64,000 nt of DNA, from positions 1 through 64,000 of the forward strand of contig JAZDFQ010000044.1 in assembly GCA_043807765.1 (NCBI GenBank), read 5' to 3'. This document shows, piece after piece, positions 48,142 to 57,044 of this stretch. Origin of the DNA: Stygiobacter sp043807765. Lineage in GTDB: Bacteria; Bacteroidota; Ignavibacteria; Ignavibacteriales; Melioribacteraceae. A program made the translations under genes and the position numbers. Each line of letters opens with the position of its first letter. The stretch's first letter is position 1. The notes under the pieces are model-generated. The model searched no databases. It worked only from the letters and a program-made list of their open reading frames with translations, and was not told the origin of the DNA.

Positions 48142-50617
48142 TATACTTTCCGACAGAGATCATGTTAACAAAAATTTTGTATGCACCCGGGACTCCGGCA
48201 GGCAATTGCCTAAACCATGAAAGTCCGGTAAAAATAAAGACTCCTTTCCCATATCTGGCAAATAAAGTTCCGCCGGATAATTCCTTTTCGTTCGGGTCGT
48301 TACCCGCAAGAATTGTTTCGTATTTACTATCCCATTGATCGGCAAAATATAATCCTCGTTCCTGAACCCAATTATCAAAATCAGCCGATGTAATCTTGTT
48401 AGGAAAATTAAGTAATTGATGATTCCGATTTATAAATTTTAGCGGCGTTTCCTCCACAGTAATTCTGCTATTGCCAAGTTTGAGTGGATATGGACCAATG
48501 TTTTCAACTTGCAACCCCGATGATACATTATACTGCACAATAAGGGTTCCCCCGTTTTTAATAAATTCAATCAATCTCGGTTGTGCATATTTGAGTCTTT
48601 CACGTGTATTGTATGCTCTTATTCCCATGATGATTGTACTGAATTCAGAAAGATCAGATTGTTCCAGCATTTCATCGCTTAGTAATGCAATTTCATATCC
48701 AAGGTTTTTAAGACAATCCATTACTTCATCGCCTGACCCCATTACATATCCAATTTTCTCATCAAATTTTTTTATGTCTAGTTTGACCAGTTTCATTTTA
48801 CTTTCCGGAAAATATACTTGCGGTGGAATATGGGGATGTAATATTTCCACCAGAGATTTATCGAAAACTTTTCCGTTCTCTTTTAGCTCAACACCTATTG
48901 TAGCTGTTCCGGCATTTTTAGGCGGCGTAATTCTAAAAGTGAATATTTGTTCATCATATTTATTTTTAAATGAAAATGGAATAGTTGAAGGGCTAATTTT
49001 CCAATTGCCTTTAGTATGTAAATGAATCTCGCCGACAGTATTTGCACTTGTACTTTTGAGTTTTATTTGTTTTTCTTTTGTTTCTAAATTTGAGAAAATG
49101 GCAACCTTGTCCGTGACATTTGCAACTACCGGGGGACGTATTTCGAATGGCCTGTACAGTTCTCCGTCAACTCTATTATTCCATCTATATAAAAGTGGGA
49201 TTTCAAATTCCAACAATTCGTTATTACAACGGAGCTTAATTTTCACCGGAAGTGAAAAAGAATTTTCTCCACTTCCTATCAATTTCTGATTTGCGACTTT
49301 AAATAATCCATGGGATGGTTCTTCGACCAGCCAATAGGGCTGAGATATAGAATAAGATTCCGGTATTCTAATTTTACTTTCTAAAGAATAAGGTTGATTC
49401 TCTTCTAATTTTCTATTCAATACTGAATCTGCCGGAATAGTAGGGAATTCTATTTTTTCGATTACGAAATTCTTAGGCGACCTATTAATAAGTGTTGTTT
49501 TTATACTAATCTCGTCACCGGGTGCAGCGGAATAATCGGAAGAAATAGATTCCATCCAAATTCCGGCGCACGATTGAATTATCTCAAGGAGTTCGTAGCG
49601 TTTTACATCAAGCCATGAATTCTTTTCTAATTTATTTAAAGAGCTATATAGATCAATAAGTTTATCCAAGGATTTTGATGGGTCATGAAAATCGTAGGAA
49701 TTAATAATAGAGGCGATTTTTTCTTCAATGAGCTCTCCATTCTTTACTCTATTCCAAGTTGTATTAACTCCCTCAAGAATATCATTTTTAGATGGTTCTC
49801 CATCCACAAATTGAAAATATTCCAGTCGCGGCGCACGTGATGCTGTTACTCCGAATCCTTGACTCTTATGCATAGAGCGGCTTTCAGCAGAAAGTTCAGT
49901 ATAAGATTTTCCAAGAAAAAAATTATATTCTCCGGTATCTACTTTTAATAATTTATTTGCTTCCTCGGAATCAGGTCGCCAACTGTTCCAAAACAATCTT
50001 TTTGTTTGCCAGGGCTCTACAAATTTTAGTTGATCTGAAAACATTTTGGGATCTGCTGCTGCGATAAAAGCCTCTTTTGCCAATGAAGCTGAGGCAGTAT
50101 GATGACCATGTCCACCGTTGCCTCCAACTGGAAAGCGGGTGATAATTATATCCGGTTTAAAATTACGAATCACCCAAACGATATCTGCCAAAACATCTTT
50201 CTTACCCCAGATATTTATCGATTCTTCCGGTGATTTTGAAAAGCCAAAATCTATTGCCCGTGTAAAATATTGCTCGGCTCCATCTATACTTCTTGCCTGT
50301 AGCAACTCTTGTGTACGAATAATCCCAATCTCACTTCCTTTTTCCGAACCTATCAAGTTCTGTCCCCCATCTCCTCTAGTTAATGAGAGATAGGCAGTTC
50401 TATATTTTCTTCCTTTTGAAAGATATGCCAATAATCCTGTGTTCTCATCGTCGGGATGTGCGGCAATGTAGAGTACACTTCCCAGAATTTTTAGTTTTTC
50501 TAATGAAAGATATATTTGTGATGAGTTATGCGGCCGCAAAGGATTGGCACTTAATGAAGAAACCAGAAAGATTGTTAAAAACATGTAAGTGATATTTCTT
50601 GCTAGGAGTTTGTACAT
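48128..50617 (-). CDS. Large PIG-L/LmbE-family deacetylase
   Basis: An 829-residue exported protein (signal 1-24). The first 270 residues form the PIG-L (LmbE) zinc deacetylase: AAHPDDE (about residues 57-63), with SLTRGDGGQN after it and GGHGHHTAS carrying further zinc ligands. These enzymes remove N-acetyl groups from GlcNAc-type substrates. The remaining 550 residues include an Ig-like part and a C-terminal ThuA-like/glutamine-amidotransferase-like fold (TIIMGIRAYNTRERLK; FIKNGGTLIVQYN). Its partner genes, a symporter and DUF2911, suggest amino-sugar conjugate use, which is inferred. Confidence 0.85.
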   Translation of the reverse strand: MYKLLARNITYMFLTIFLVSSLSANPLRPHNSSQIYLSLEKLKILGSVLYIAAHPDDENTGLLAYLSKGRKYRTAYLSLTRGDGGQNLIGSEKGSEIGIIRTQELLQARSIDGAEQYFTRAIDFGFSKSPEESINIWGKKDVLADIVWVIRNFKPDIIITRFPVGGNGGHGHHTASASLAKEAFIAAADPKMFSDQLKFVEPWQTKRLFWNSWRPDSEEANKLLKVDTGEYNFFLGKSYTELSAESRSMHKSQGFGVTASRAPRLEYFQFVDGEPSKNDILEGVNTTWNRVKNGELIEEKIASIINSYDFHDPSKSLDKLIDLYSSLNKLEKNSWLDVKRYELLEIIQSCAGIWMESISSDYSAAPGDEISIKTTLINRSPKNFVIEKIEFPTIPADSVLNRKLEENQPYSLESKIRIPESYSISQPYWLVEEPSHGLFKVANQKLIGSGENSFSLPVKIKLRCNNELLEFEIPLLYRWNNRVDGELYRPFEIRPPVVANVTDKVAIFSNLETKEKQIKLKSTSANTVGEIHLHTKGNWKISPSTIPFSFKNKYDEQIFTFRITPPKNAGTATIGVELKENGKVFDKSLVEILHPHIPPQVYFPESKMKLVKLDIKKFDEKIGYVMGSGDEVMDCLKNLGYEIALLSDEMLEQSDLSEFSTIIMGIRAYNTRERLKYAQPRLIEFIKNGGTLIVQYNVSSGLQVENIGPYPLKLGNSRITVEETPLKFINRNHQLLNFPNKITSADFDNWVQERGLYFADQWDSKYETILAGNDPNEKELSGGTLFARYGKGVFIFTGLSWFRQLPAGVPGAYKIFVNMISVGKYNGKQ

Positions 50618-50683
50618 ATTTTTCCCGATTCAAGCAGTAATGATTAAAATATTTTTCTATGCTGTTTTAAAACCGTAATAAAC

Positions 50684-50747
50684 GGTGTATCAAGCTCTTT
50701 TGATTATCAGAAAAAAGATCGAGAAAAATCAAAGAGAATGATACACC
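50684..50747 (-). terminator. Hairpin, probable terminator of the DUF2911 gene
   Basis: GGTGTATCAAGCTCTTTTGAT (50684-50704) and ATCAAAGAGAATGATACACC (50728-50747) form a long imperfect inverted repeat, about 45 nt after the DUF2911 stop and 67 nt before the PIG-L start. It may terminate or attenuate transcription between the two genes. Confidence 0.5.
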
Positions 50748-50791
50748 ATTATTTTGATGAGTGAAAAAACTCAACGTAATAGAGAGTAATG

Positions 50792-51370
50792 TTAATCAAC
50801 AACCGAAATCTTAAACGGCACATTCAGTTCTTCCCACAGAAGGGATACTGTTGCTGATGTTGATTCTAGATTATTGAAACTATACAATAGCCATTCCTGG
50901 AAAGGGGCTTTGACTGGCGTTACAGTTAAGCGAAGCGCATCTTCATCCTTATTATATAAATAACTGCCCCATAGTGAACTGTTTTTATTGATTATTACAA
51001 TCCATTCTTTTTCCGATGGTACGAAATGAAGTGAATATTTTCCGGCAGGTAATTTGGTTCCTTCTATAATCACATCTTTACTGAATGCGATTGTAGTGTT
51101 TTCATTAGCTCCACCTCTCCATGGATATGGTTTTTCGTTAGAGTATTTATTCCCGGGGGCCAGGCCGAAAGGAACAACATCACCCCAAATTTTTCTTCCT
51201 TTAACGCCGGGACGGCTATAGGTAATTGTAATATCTGTATCAATCCCGATTGTTTGGCTTACGCTAGCAGTTAAACTTGGGCGCGGTTTCTTTTGCTGCT
51301 GTGCCTGAGTTTCAGATGCAATCAAGAATACTATAATTAGAAGTGTGATAATTCTATAAATGTTTTTCAT
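50792..51370 (-). CDS. DUF2911 exported protein
   Basis: A 192-residue protein with a signal peptide (1-23, ending TQAQ). The DUF2911 pattern is clear: TITYSRPGVKGRKIWG near 48-63, VPFGLAPG, an NENTTIAFSKDV strand and PAGKYSLHFVPSEKEWIVIINK. The biochemical role of DUF2911 is unknown. AAGGAG lies just before the ATG. It is the first gene of the minus-strand set leading to PIG-L and the symporter, though a hairpin separates it from PIG-L. Confidence 0.85.
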   Translation of the reverse strand: MKNIYRIITLLIIVFLIASETQAQQQKKPRPSLTASVSQTIGIDTDITITYSRPGVKGRKIWGDVVPFGLAPGNKYSNEKPYPWRGGANENTTIAFSKDVIIEGTKLPAGKYSLHFVPSEKEWIVIINKNSSLWGSYLYNKDEDALRLTVTPVKAPFQEWLLYSFNNLESTSATVSLLWEELNVPFKISVVD

Positions 51371-51744
51371 TACTTCTCCTTTTATTGTTGATGTAGTTGC
51401 TTTTATTTTAATAATTTTCTGCTTGAGCTTCGAAATAAACCGAAAAAAGAAGCCATAGCATCATCGGACAATGTGTACTTGTTAGCCTTGGCCACAAAAT
51501 AATTATATTAAACTATATCTACAATGCTCTTTTCAACATGGTCCTATCAATTCTGTCGGCAGAAAATTGGATGAGATTTATAAGCGGCGTTATTAATCTG
51601 GGTAATGTTATAGCTAAAGGGAAAAGAACACATCTGACAAATTCCTCACCCTTATATCCTTATTCAAAATGTCAACTAGAATCGAGATATTGATTCTAAG
51701 CAAATTCAATATTTTCGCATCCTTTTAATCACTACGGGTAAAAT
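51371..51744. other. Intergenic region upstream of DUF2911
   Basis: No gene seen. It must carry the DUF2911 promoter on the minus strand. Confidence 0.35.
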
Positions 51745-51865
51745 TCCCCGCCGCTTGCGGCGTCATTCCCGCATGCTTTTAGCGGGAATCTATTACTTAT
51801 GGATGCCCGATAAAAACATTCGGGCATGACAAGATACCTTGCTGCTTGCGGCGAGGAGATTCATT
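51745..51865. repeat. Cluster of GC-rich hairpin repeats including REP copy B
   Basis: Three or four hairpins lie in tandem: CCGCCGCTTGCGGCG near 51749-51762; ATTCCCGC/GCGGGAAT (51765-51789); ATGCCCGA/TCGGGCAT (51803-51827); and the 33-base repeat at 51833-51865, which matches 27962-27994 at 32 of 33 bases. Their GC content stands out from the AT-rich flanks. The next 200 bases up to the rhodanese remnant hold nothing recognisable. Confidence 0.65.
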
Positions 51866-52073
51866 AGAATTGAGTTTTGATTTGTTGAAATCATTCTAAA
51901 CGTATTATGCAAAACAACAACATTATTTTTAGAAAAATGTAATAGAATCCTTTCAAATATAAACGCATCATACAAAAGTTAGATTTACAATTTTATTACA
52001 TTGTTTATACTCAATGGGTTTAAGTGTGCTCACTTTTGGCTACAATTCAAAACAGAAGTTAATAGGAAGTGAT

Positions 52074-52490
52074 ATGAAGATAAAAGATGTTGTGGTGCTA
52101 ACTAAAGCAATATTAGTTTTAGCCAGCGTCTCCTTTCTTCGCAAAATAGAAATAACATAACTTATTCTTTCGAAGCATTATAACTAGTTGCCGGAGATTC
52201 TGCTATTGTTTTGCCGGATGTTTTCACCGCAGATGAATTCAATAGTAATACGGGGCCTCTAATAAATGCACTACTAATACCAGTTCAAGAATTATAAAGC
52301 CGAATTAATGAAAAAAATAAACACCGGGATAAAAAAATCATTGTTTACTGCCGAACATGAAATAGAAGTTTATTTGCGCCAGAGACCTTAATGAACCGTG
52401 GATTTAATGCCTTGAATATGGCGGGTGAAATAACACAATAGAATGCTGAAAATTATCCAATAACTAAAGAAAAGCAAAAAGATAGGTTTC
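52074..52490 (+). pseudogene. Decayed rhodanese (sulfurtransferase) gene
   Basis: An ATG at 52074 has AGGAAG upstream, but the frame is broken by stops and shifts. Readable rhodanese pieces are DVFTADEFNS and IPVQEL*SRINE (expected DVRTPEEFN...IPVQELESR), then KKIIVYCRT*NRSLFAPETLMNRGF and NMAGEITQ*NAENYP. The active-site loop Cys is present (CR[ST]GxRS), but the Gly codon reads TGA, and the Trp of TQWNAEGYP reads TAG. The exported-rhodanese layout and the adjacent sulfur/thiol genes fit a lost sulfurtransferase. Confidence 0.85.
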
Positions 52491-52494
52491 TGAG

Positions 52495-53667
52495 ATGAAC
52501 AAAAAACAAGTACTAATTATTGGAGGCGGGTTTGCCGGAGTGCAAGCAGCCATCGATCTCCAAAAGAAAAAACAATTTAATGTAACACTCGTTTCAGAGA
52601 GAGATTATTTATACCTCTATCCAATATCAATCTGGATACCAACGCGCAAAGCGACTTTTAAAGAAACCACAGTTGATTTAAAAGAGATTCAAAAAGCTCA
52701 TGGTTTTAATTTATTAGTGGATTCTGTTCAAGAGATTCACTCTTCTGAAAACAAAGTTATATGCAAAACTAATTTACTTAATTATGACTATTTGATTATT
52801 GCTATAGGTGCGGAAAAGGTTTCCCATTCTGGTATAGAACACACACTTTCAATTTGCGGTAAACCGGAAGTTTCATTAGCCATTCGAGAGAAGATGGATT
52901 ATTTGGTTGCAAAAGGCAGTGGTAAAATTGCAATTGGTTTTGGCGGTAATCCTAAAGATGTATCGGCAGTGCGTGGCGGTCCGGCATTCGAACTTCTTTT
53001 CAACATTCATTACTTGCTAAAGCAGAAAGGTATTCGAAACAATTATGATCTAATCTTCTTTGCCCCAATGCAAGAGCCGGGTTCACGCATGGGTAAGGGA
53101 GCTATGGCTATGATGGATAAAATGTTTGGATCTTATAATATCAAGAAGCAATATGGTAAGAAGATAAAAAGCTTTACAGAGCGTGGTGTAGTTCTTGAGG
53201 ATGATACAATAATTGAAGCTGATTTTACAATGTTTATACCTGGTAATGCCGGGCATAGTGTTTTGCGAAAATCCGATTTGCCTCTTAACGAAGCTGGCTT
53301 TGTAAAGATTGATGATTATGGTTTGGTGAATAGTACTAAAAATGTTTATGCCGTTGGTGATGTAGCAGCACTTGAAGGTCCCGCATGGAGAGCTAAACAA
53401 GGTCATACTGCAGAAATTATGGCTCGTAATGCTGTCTTCAATATCTTAAAAAGTGAAGAGGGAGTTTCGCAGAGAAAGGGTTATCAAAAGCATCTTTTTA
53501 TTATTTGCATTATGGATACTGGTAATGGTGCCGCTTTTGTCTATAGAGATGATAATCGAAGCATCATTATACCTCTTCCTGTGGTTGGACATTGGTTAAA
53601 AAAGGCGTGGGGCAAATATGCGCGATTAACCAAGATTGGGAAATTTCCACGCCTGCCGGGACTATAA
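52495..53667 (+). CDS. SQR/NDH-2-like FAD-dependent oxidoreductase
   Basis: A 390-residue flavoprotein of the two-dinucleotide-binding superfamily: FAD site GGGFAGVQAA (residues 10-19), a middle IAIGAE and a late YAVGDVAALEGP. The overall plan (GPAFELLFN, C-terminal KKAWGKYARL) resembles sulfide:quinone oxidoreductases. However, the redox Cys usually just before GPAYE is replaced (AVRGGPAFE), so sulfide oxidation by the classical disulfide route is doubtful. NADH:quinone or another acceptor activity is possible. The dead rhodanese upstream and a DUF1847 gene 2 nt downstream suggest a thiol/sulfur setting. Confidence 0.8.
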   Translation: MNKKQVLIIGGGFAGVQAAIDLQKKKQFNVTLVSERDYLYLYPISIWIPTRKATFKETTVDLKEIQKAHGFNLLVDSVQEIHSSENKVICKTNLLNYDYLIIAIGAEKVSHSGIEHTLSICGKPEVSLAIREKMDYLVAKGSGKIAIGFGGNPKDVSAVRGGPAFELLFNIHYLLKQKGIRNNYDLIFFAPMQEPGSRMGKGAMAMMDKMFGSYNIKKQYGKKIKSFTERGVVLEDDTIIEADFTMFIPGNAGHSVLRKSDLPLNEAGFVKIDDYGLVNSTKNVYAVGDVAALEGPAWRAKQGHTAEIMARNAVFNILKSEEGVSQRKGYQKHLFIICIMDTGNGAAFVYRDDNRSIIIPLPVVGHWLKKAWGKYARLTKIGKFPRLPGL

Positions 53668-53669
53668 GA

Positions 53670-54218
53670 ATGGATTGCGTTCAGTGTACACCGAAGTATT
53701 GCCGCAGTACGGATTCATGTGGTGCTGAAAAATTTGAGAGCGAACAATTGCATGAAGAATATAAAAACGGCACAAATCAAAAGATTATTACTGCTGCTGC
53801 AAATTTGGTCGATGATGGAAGAGCCGGAAAGTTGTCTAGATTACAAGAGATTATCGAATATGTAAAATCTATGAATTATGAAAAGGTTGGATTAGCATAC
53901 TGTTACGGAATGGAAGCAAATGCAAAGACTCTAAAGGAAATATTCCGGCTAGAAGGAATCAAATTAATTACTGTGTCTTGTACGGTCGGCGGACTTGCTC
54001 AAAACAAAGTTAACTCATTAAGCTGCAATATGAATGTCTCGTGTAATCCGTTAGGTCAAGCTCAGCAGCTAAACGCTGAGGGCGTTCCGTTAGTTATATT
54101 GATGGGGATTTGCCTTGGTCATGATATTATTTTACAGCGTAATCTAGCTGTTGATTTCACGACCTTCGTCGTTAAAGATAGAGTTTTTAATCATCAACCA
54201 ATGTTAGCACTCCTTTAA
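53670..54218 (+). CDS. DUF1847 metal-binding protein
   Basis: The start is set at ATG 53670, directly after the oxidoreductase stop, because DUF1847 proteins begin with the Cys cluster MDCVQCTPKYC; the open frame extends upstream only through a TTG at 53592. The 182-residue protein has an N-terminal Cys-rich putative zinc/iron site (C3, C6 and C11, with more Cys near 17), then a flavodoxin-like alpha/beta core (KVGLAYCYGMEANAKTL, VSCTVGGLAQNK, SCNMNVSCNPLGQAQ, MGICLGHDI). The biochemical role is unknown. It is paired with the SQR-like gene. Confidence 0.8.
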   Translation: MDCVQCTPKYCRSTDSCGAEKFESEQLHEEYKNGTNQKIITAAANLVDDGRAGKLSRLQEIIEYVKSMNYEKVGLAYCYGMEANAKTLKEIFRLEGIKLITVSCTVGGLAQNKVNSLSCNMNVSCNPLGQAQQLNAEGVPLVILMGICLGHDIILQRNLAVDFTTFVVKDRVFNHQPMLALL

Positions 54219-54264
54219 TTGGGAGTACAGTTGTCAGTGGTTTGTTTCAATCAGACGAGAAGCT
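54219..54264. other. Start of the decayed spacer
   Basis: Short spacer after DUF1847. Together with the following remnant and untranslated leader it makes a gap of about 520 bases before the TlpA-like gene. Confidence 0.3.
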
Positions 54265-54545
54265 ATGCTGTCGGTTCAAAATAATGTTATTCTAAAAAAT
54301 ATATTTTTTGATTCATCTTTCGTGGAATTTTTTTATTCACTCTACGAAAGGGAATTGACTTCTTCTCAAATAGCGGACATTTTAAATCACGATAATGAGT
54401 TTGTAGAAAACAAGCCGGTTGTCCTTTTCAAATAAATCTAGCAAAAGTTACTCAAAGAGAGGGTGGAAAATATTTTTGCGCTTTCCAATCCAAAAGTTTG
54501 TGATTCAATTATATCATTAAGGATGTCCTTTATACTCTTGTATAT
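54265..54545 (+). pseudogene. Probable ArsR-like regulator remnant
   Basis: A frame from ATG 54265 gives 56 codons (FVEFFYSLYERELTSSQIADIL...), which resembles the start of a winged-helix metalloregulator, then a stop at 54433. In a shifted frame the text continues EGRV-like ERVENIFALSNPKVCDSIISLR, close to the wing and last helix of ArsR-family proteins (YYSLxNPKVxxxIxxLR). The two parts are joined only by assuming frameshifts. The assignment is tentative. Confidence 0.45.
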
Positions 54546-54740
54546 AATAATAAAATAACAACTGACACTAAAAACCTCTAGAAGTTTATAGATTTTTATA
54601 AAAATGATCATGAATTATTGTTAGACTTTTCGTCCATAGCAACGAATCCATCAGCCGAATCTTGCATCTAATAATTTGGGTGGGAATTATAGTAGTCAAA
54701 ATTAGAAATTACATCTAAGCAGTATAATTTTGAGGTGGAC

Positions 54741-55352
54741 ATGGGCAATAAGCATTTAGGTAAAAAGAAATACGCACCAACATTTTTTCAAAGAAATAAA
54801 AAGCGGATTTACGCTGGATCGCTAATTGGATTAGTGCTGATTCTTCTTTTGGTAAATAATAAAAGCTTATTGTTTGGAAAGGGTGATAATGAAGGTTCTC
54901 TTCCGTTTAATTATGCCGGTTCGATGGGAATGAATCCGGTAGAAGCTCCCAATTTCAAATTAGAAACTATTTTTGGTAATCAGCTTAAACTCTCGGATTA
55001 CAGAGGTAAAGTTATAATTGTTGATTTCTGGGCTACCTGGTGTTCACCATGCAGACGTGGAATCCCCGATCTAATCGAATTAAAAAGGAAATATGGTAAT
55101 CAAGGATTTGAAGTAATAGGAATTTCGGTTGATACAGATACTAAAGCCGATGTTGTTCCGTTCGTTAAAGAGAACGGAATAAATTACCCGGTTGTTTATG
55201 CTGATGATGCGATTGCTTTAAGATATGGCGGAATTAGCTCTATCCCAACCTCTTTTGTTATTGATAAAACCGGGAAAATTTCTGCAAGTTATGTCGGGTT
55301 AACGTCCATATCAGAATATGAAGAGCTGATTAATAAATTACTTCAACAGTAA
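54741..55352 (+). CDS. Membrane-anchored TlpA-like thioredoxin
   Basis: ATG 54741 has GAGG 5 nt upstream; a GTG at 54735 overlaps that site. The 203-residue product has one membrane anchor (about 24-43, SLIGLVLILLLVN) and a thioredoxin fold of the AhpC-TSA/TlpA type: DYRGKVIIVDFWATWCSPC with the WCSPC active site, GISVDTD, and the cis-Pro loop SSIPTSFVIDKTGK. It probably reduces thiols in the periplasm. It is the second thiol-handling gene of the island. Confidence 0.87.
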   Translation: MGNKHLGKKKYAPTFFQRNKKRIYAGSLIGLVLILLLVNNKSLLFGKGDNEGSLPFNYAGSMGMNPVEAPNFKLETIFGNQLKLSDYRGKVIIVDFWATWCSPCRRGIPDLIELKRKYGNQGFEVIGISVDTDTKADVVPFVKENGINYPVVYADDAIALRYGGISSIPTSFVIDKTGKISASYVGLTSISEYEELINKLLQQ

Positions 55353-55437
55353 TGAAACTTGATCTACGGTTAGTTTGAAGTTTTATTGAACTTATTTAGT
55401 AAAAAATTTTTGATTGAGAGAATAACTTAAGGCAGTA

Positions 55438-55620
55438 ATGGACAGTAGAAGAAAATTTCAAATTGGTGTAGGGATAGTTCTGTTGGTTAGCGGATTGGCA
55501 ACGAATGGTTCATTCTGGGGTGCTGGAATATTCATGATTCTTGTTGGCGTTTTTAATTTTTGCCCCACTTGTAGGAATGGTTCATGTGAGGTGAAGCCGA
55601 AGAAAATTGAAAAAGAATAA
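55438..55620 (+). CDS. Small DUF2892 (YgaP-type membrane) protein
   Basis: A 60-residue protein with two short membrane helices separated by NGSFWGAG, then FCPTCRNGSC: the DUF2892 pattern (helix pair followed by CP), here with two extra Cys. The same module is fused to rhodanese in YgaP, so its presence near a dead rhodanese is notable. It may take part in persulfide or thiol transfer at the membrane (inference). Confidence 0.78.
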   Translation: MDSRRKFQIGVGIVLLVSGLATNGSFWGAGIFMILVGVFNFCPTCRNGSCEVKPKKIEKE

Positions 55621-55629
55621 AAAGGTTTA

Positions 55630-55650
55630 TTCGGCTTCCGAATTTTCTCA
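55630..55650 (+). terminator. Short hairpin, possible weak terminator
   Basis: TTCGG/CCGAA with a CTT loop (55630-55642), followed by TTTTCTC, lies 10 nt after the DUF2892 gene. The stem is only 5 bp. Confidence 0.4.
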
Positions 55651-55723
55651 TTGTTTTGAATCTTTTGACGAGTAATAACATCCCATCAGTAAAATTATAT
55701 CAAGTTTTTAAGGAATATCCCAA

Positions 55724-57007
55724 ATGTCGGCAAAGATTAAAAGTATAACGGCTGCTGAATTCGAAAACGAAGTTCTCAATCAAGATAATGTTGTTTTGGA
55801 TTTTTATTCAACGGAGTGCCCGCCTTGCGAGGCGCTAGCTAGTAAGTATGAAGGCTTGAGTGAGATATACGGAAACGATATTAAGTTCTTAAAAATATTT
55901 AGACAGGAAAACAAAGAATTAGCCGTAAAACTAGGTGTTACTTCATCACCAACATTATTGTTCTATAAAAAAGGTAAAAATGTTGGCGAAAGATTAAGCG
56001 GTGGAATTAAACGATCTGATATTGTTAAGAATTTGGAATTACTCATATCAAATGATAGAGCAACAAAGTTAAAAAGTACAATTAAGAAATCGGAAACGAA
56101 TTGCGATGTATTAATACTTGGTGCTGGACCAGCAGGTTTAACTTCCGGAATTTATTCTGCTCAAGCAAAATTAAATACAATTATTGTTGATAAAGAATTG
56201 CCCGGCGGTCAAGTAAAAGTAACGCACATGGTTTGGAATTATCCGGGTTATGAAGAACCAATTTCCGGTTATATGCTGATGCACCACATGTCGGAGCAAG
56301 CTAGAATTGCCGGTGTAAATTTTAGATCTGCAGTTGATATAACGAATATCGATTTGGTAAACAAAGCTGTAGAAATTGACGGTGTTGAAACAATCCATGC
56401 TAAGAAAATTGTAATTGCAACCGGCTCTTCACCAAGGCAATTGGGTGTTAATGGAGAGGTAGAATACAAGGGTCAAGGCATTTCTTACTGCGCCACTTGC
56501 GACGCAAAATTTTACGAAGGAAAACACGTAGTAGTGATAGGCGGCGGAAATTCAGCGATTGAAGAGAGTCTTTTCATAACAAAGTTTGCCGGCAAAGTTA
56601 CTATTGTTCATCAGTTCGATAAACTCCAGGCAAATAAAGTGGCTCAAGAAAAAGCCTTCGCAAATCCCAAAATAGAATTCATGTTTGAACATGAACCGAG
56701 AGAATTTGTAAAAAATGGCTCAACGGTTAACGAAGTAATTGTAGAGGATTTAAAAACCGGTGAACAAAAAACAATTAATTGCGACGGTGTATTCATCTTT
56801 GCCGGCATGAAACCAAATTTAGAAGATTTAGACAATCGGTTGACTCTTGATAACTGGGGATATGTTAGTGTTAATGCGAATATGAAAACAAATATAGATG
56901 ATGTTTTCGCAATTGGTGATGTTGCCGGAAAGCAGTTTAGACAGATTACAACTGCAGTTTCAGATGGAACAGTCGCTGCAATTACAATATCAAAAGAACT
57001 TGAATAG
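55724..57007 (+). CDS. Thioredoxin-thioredoxin reductase fusion
   Basis: A 427-residue protein. Residues 1-105 form a thioredoxin with a CPPC active site (STECPPCEAL) and cis-Pro region SSPTLLF. Residues 120-427 form a TrxB-type flavoenzyme: FAD site GAGPAGL, active-site CATC (ISYCATCDAKF), NAD(P) site GGGNSAIEE, and AIGDVAGKQFRQI. The fused domains let electrons pass from NAD(P)H to the thioredoxin within one chain. The fusion places thioredoxin at the N-terminus, the reverse of the mycobacterial order. It sits upstream of the ArsM-like and peptide genes and could supply reducing power to them. Confidence 0.9.
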   Translation: MSAKIKSITAAEFENEVLNQDNVVLDFYSTECPPCEALASKYEGLSEIYGNDIKFLKIFRQENKELAVKLGVTSSPTLLFYKKGKNVGERLSGGIKRSDIVKNLELLISNDRATKLKSTIKKSETNCDVLILGAGPAGLTSGIYSAQAKLNTIIVDKELPGGQVKVTHMVWNYPGYEEPISGYMLMHHMSEQARIAGVNFRSAVDITNIDLVNKAVEIDGVETIHAKKIVIATGSSPRQLGVNGEVEYKGQGISYCATCDAKFYEGKHVVVIGGGNSAIEESLFITKFAGKVTIVHQFDKLQANKVAQEKAFANPKIEFMFEHEPREFVKNGSTVNEVIVEDLKTGEQKTINCDGVFIFAGMKPNLEDLDNRLTLDNWGYVSVNANMKTNIDDVFAIGDVAGKQFRQITTAVSDGTVAAITISKELE

Positions 57008-57044
57008 AAAGCCTGAAGTATCTTTCACTAATAAGTAGAGTAAA

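Noticed and set aside
52340..52480. TGA at the rhodanese active-site Gly as a recoded codon (Gly or selenocysteine)
   Set aside because: A TAG and further stops break the same gene, the active-site Cys is already present before the TGA, and all other genes here use TGA as a normal stop; decay is simpler.
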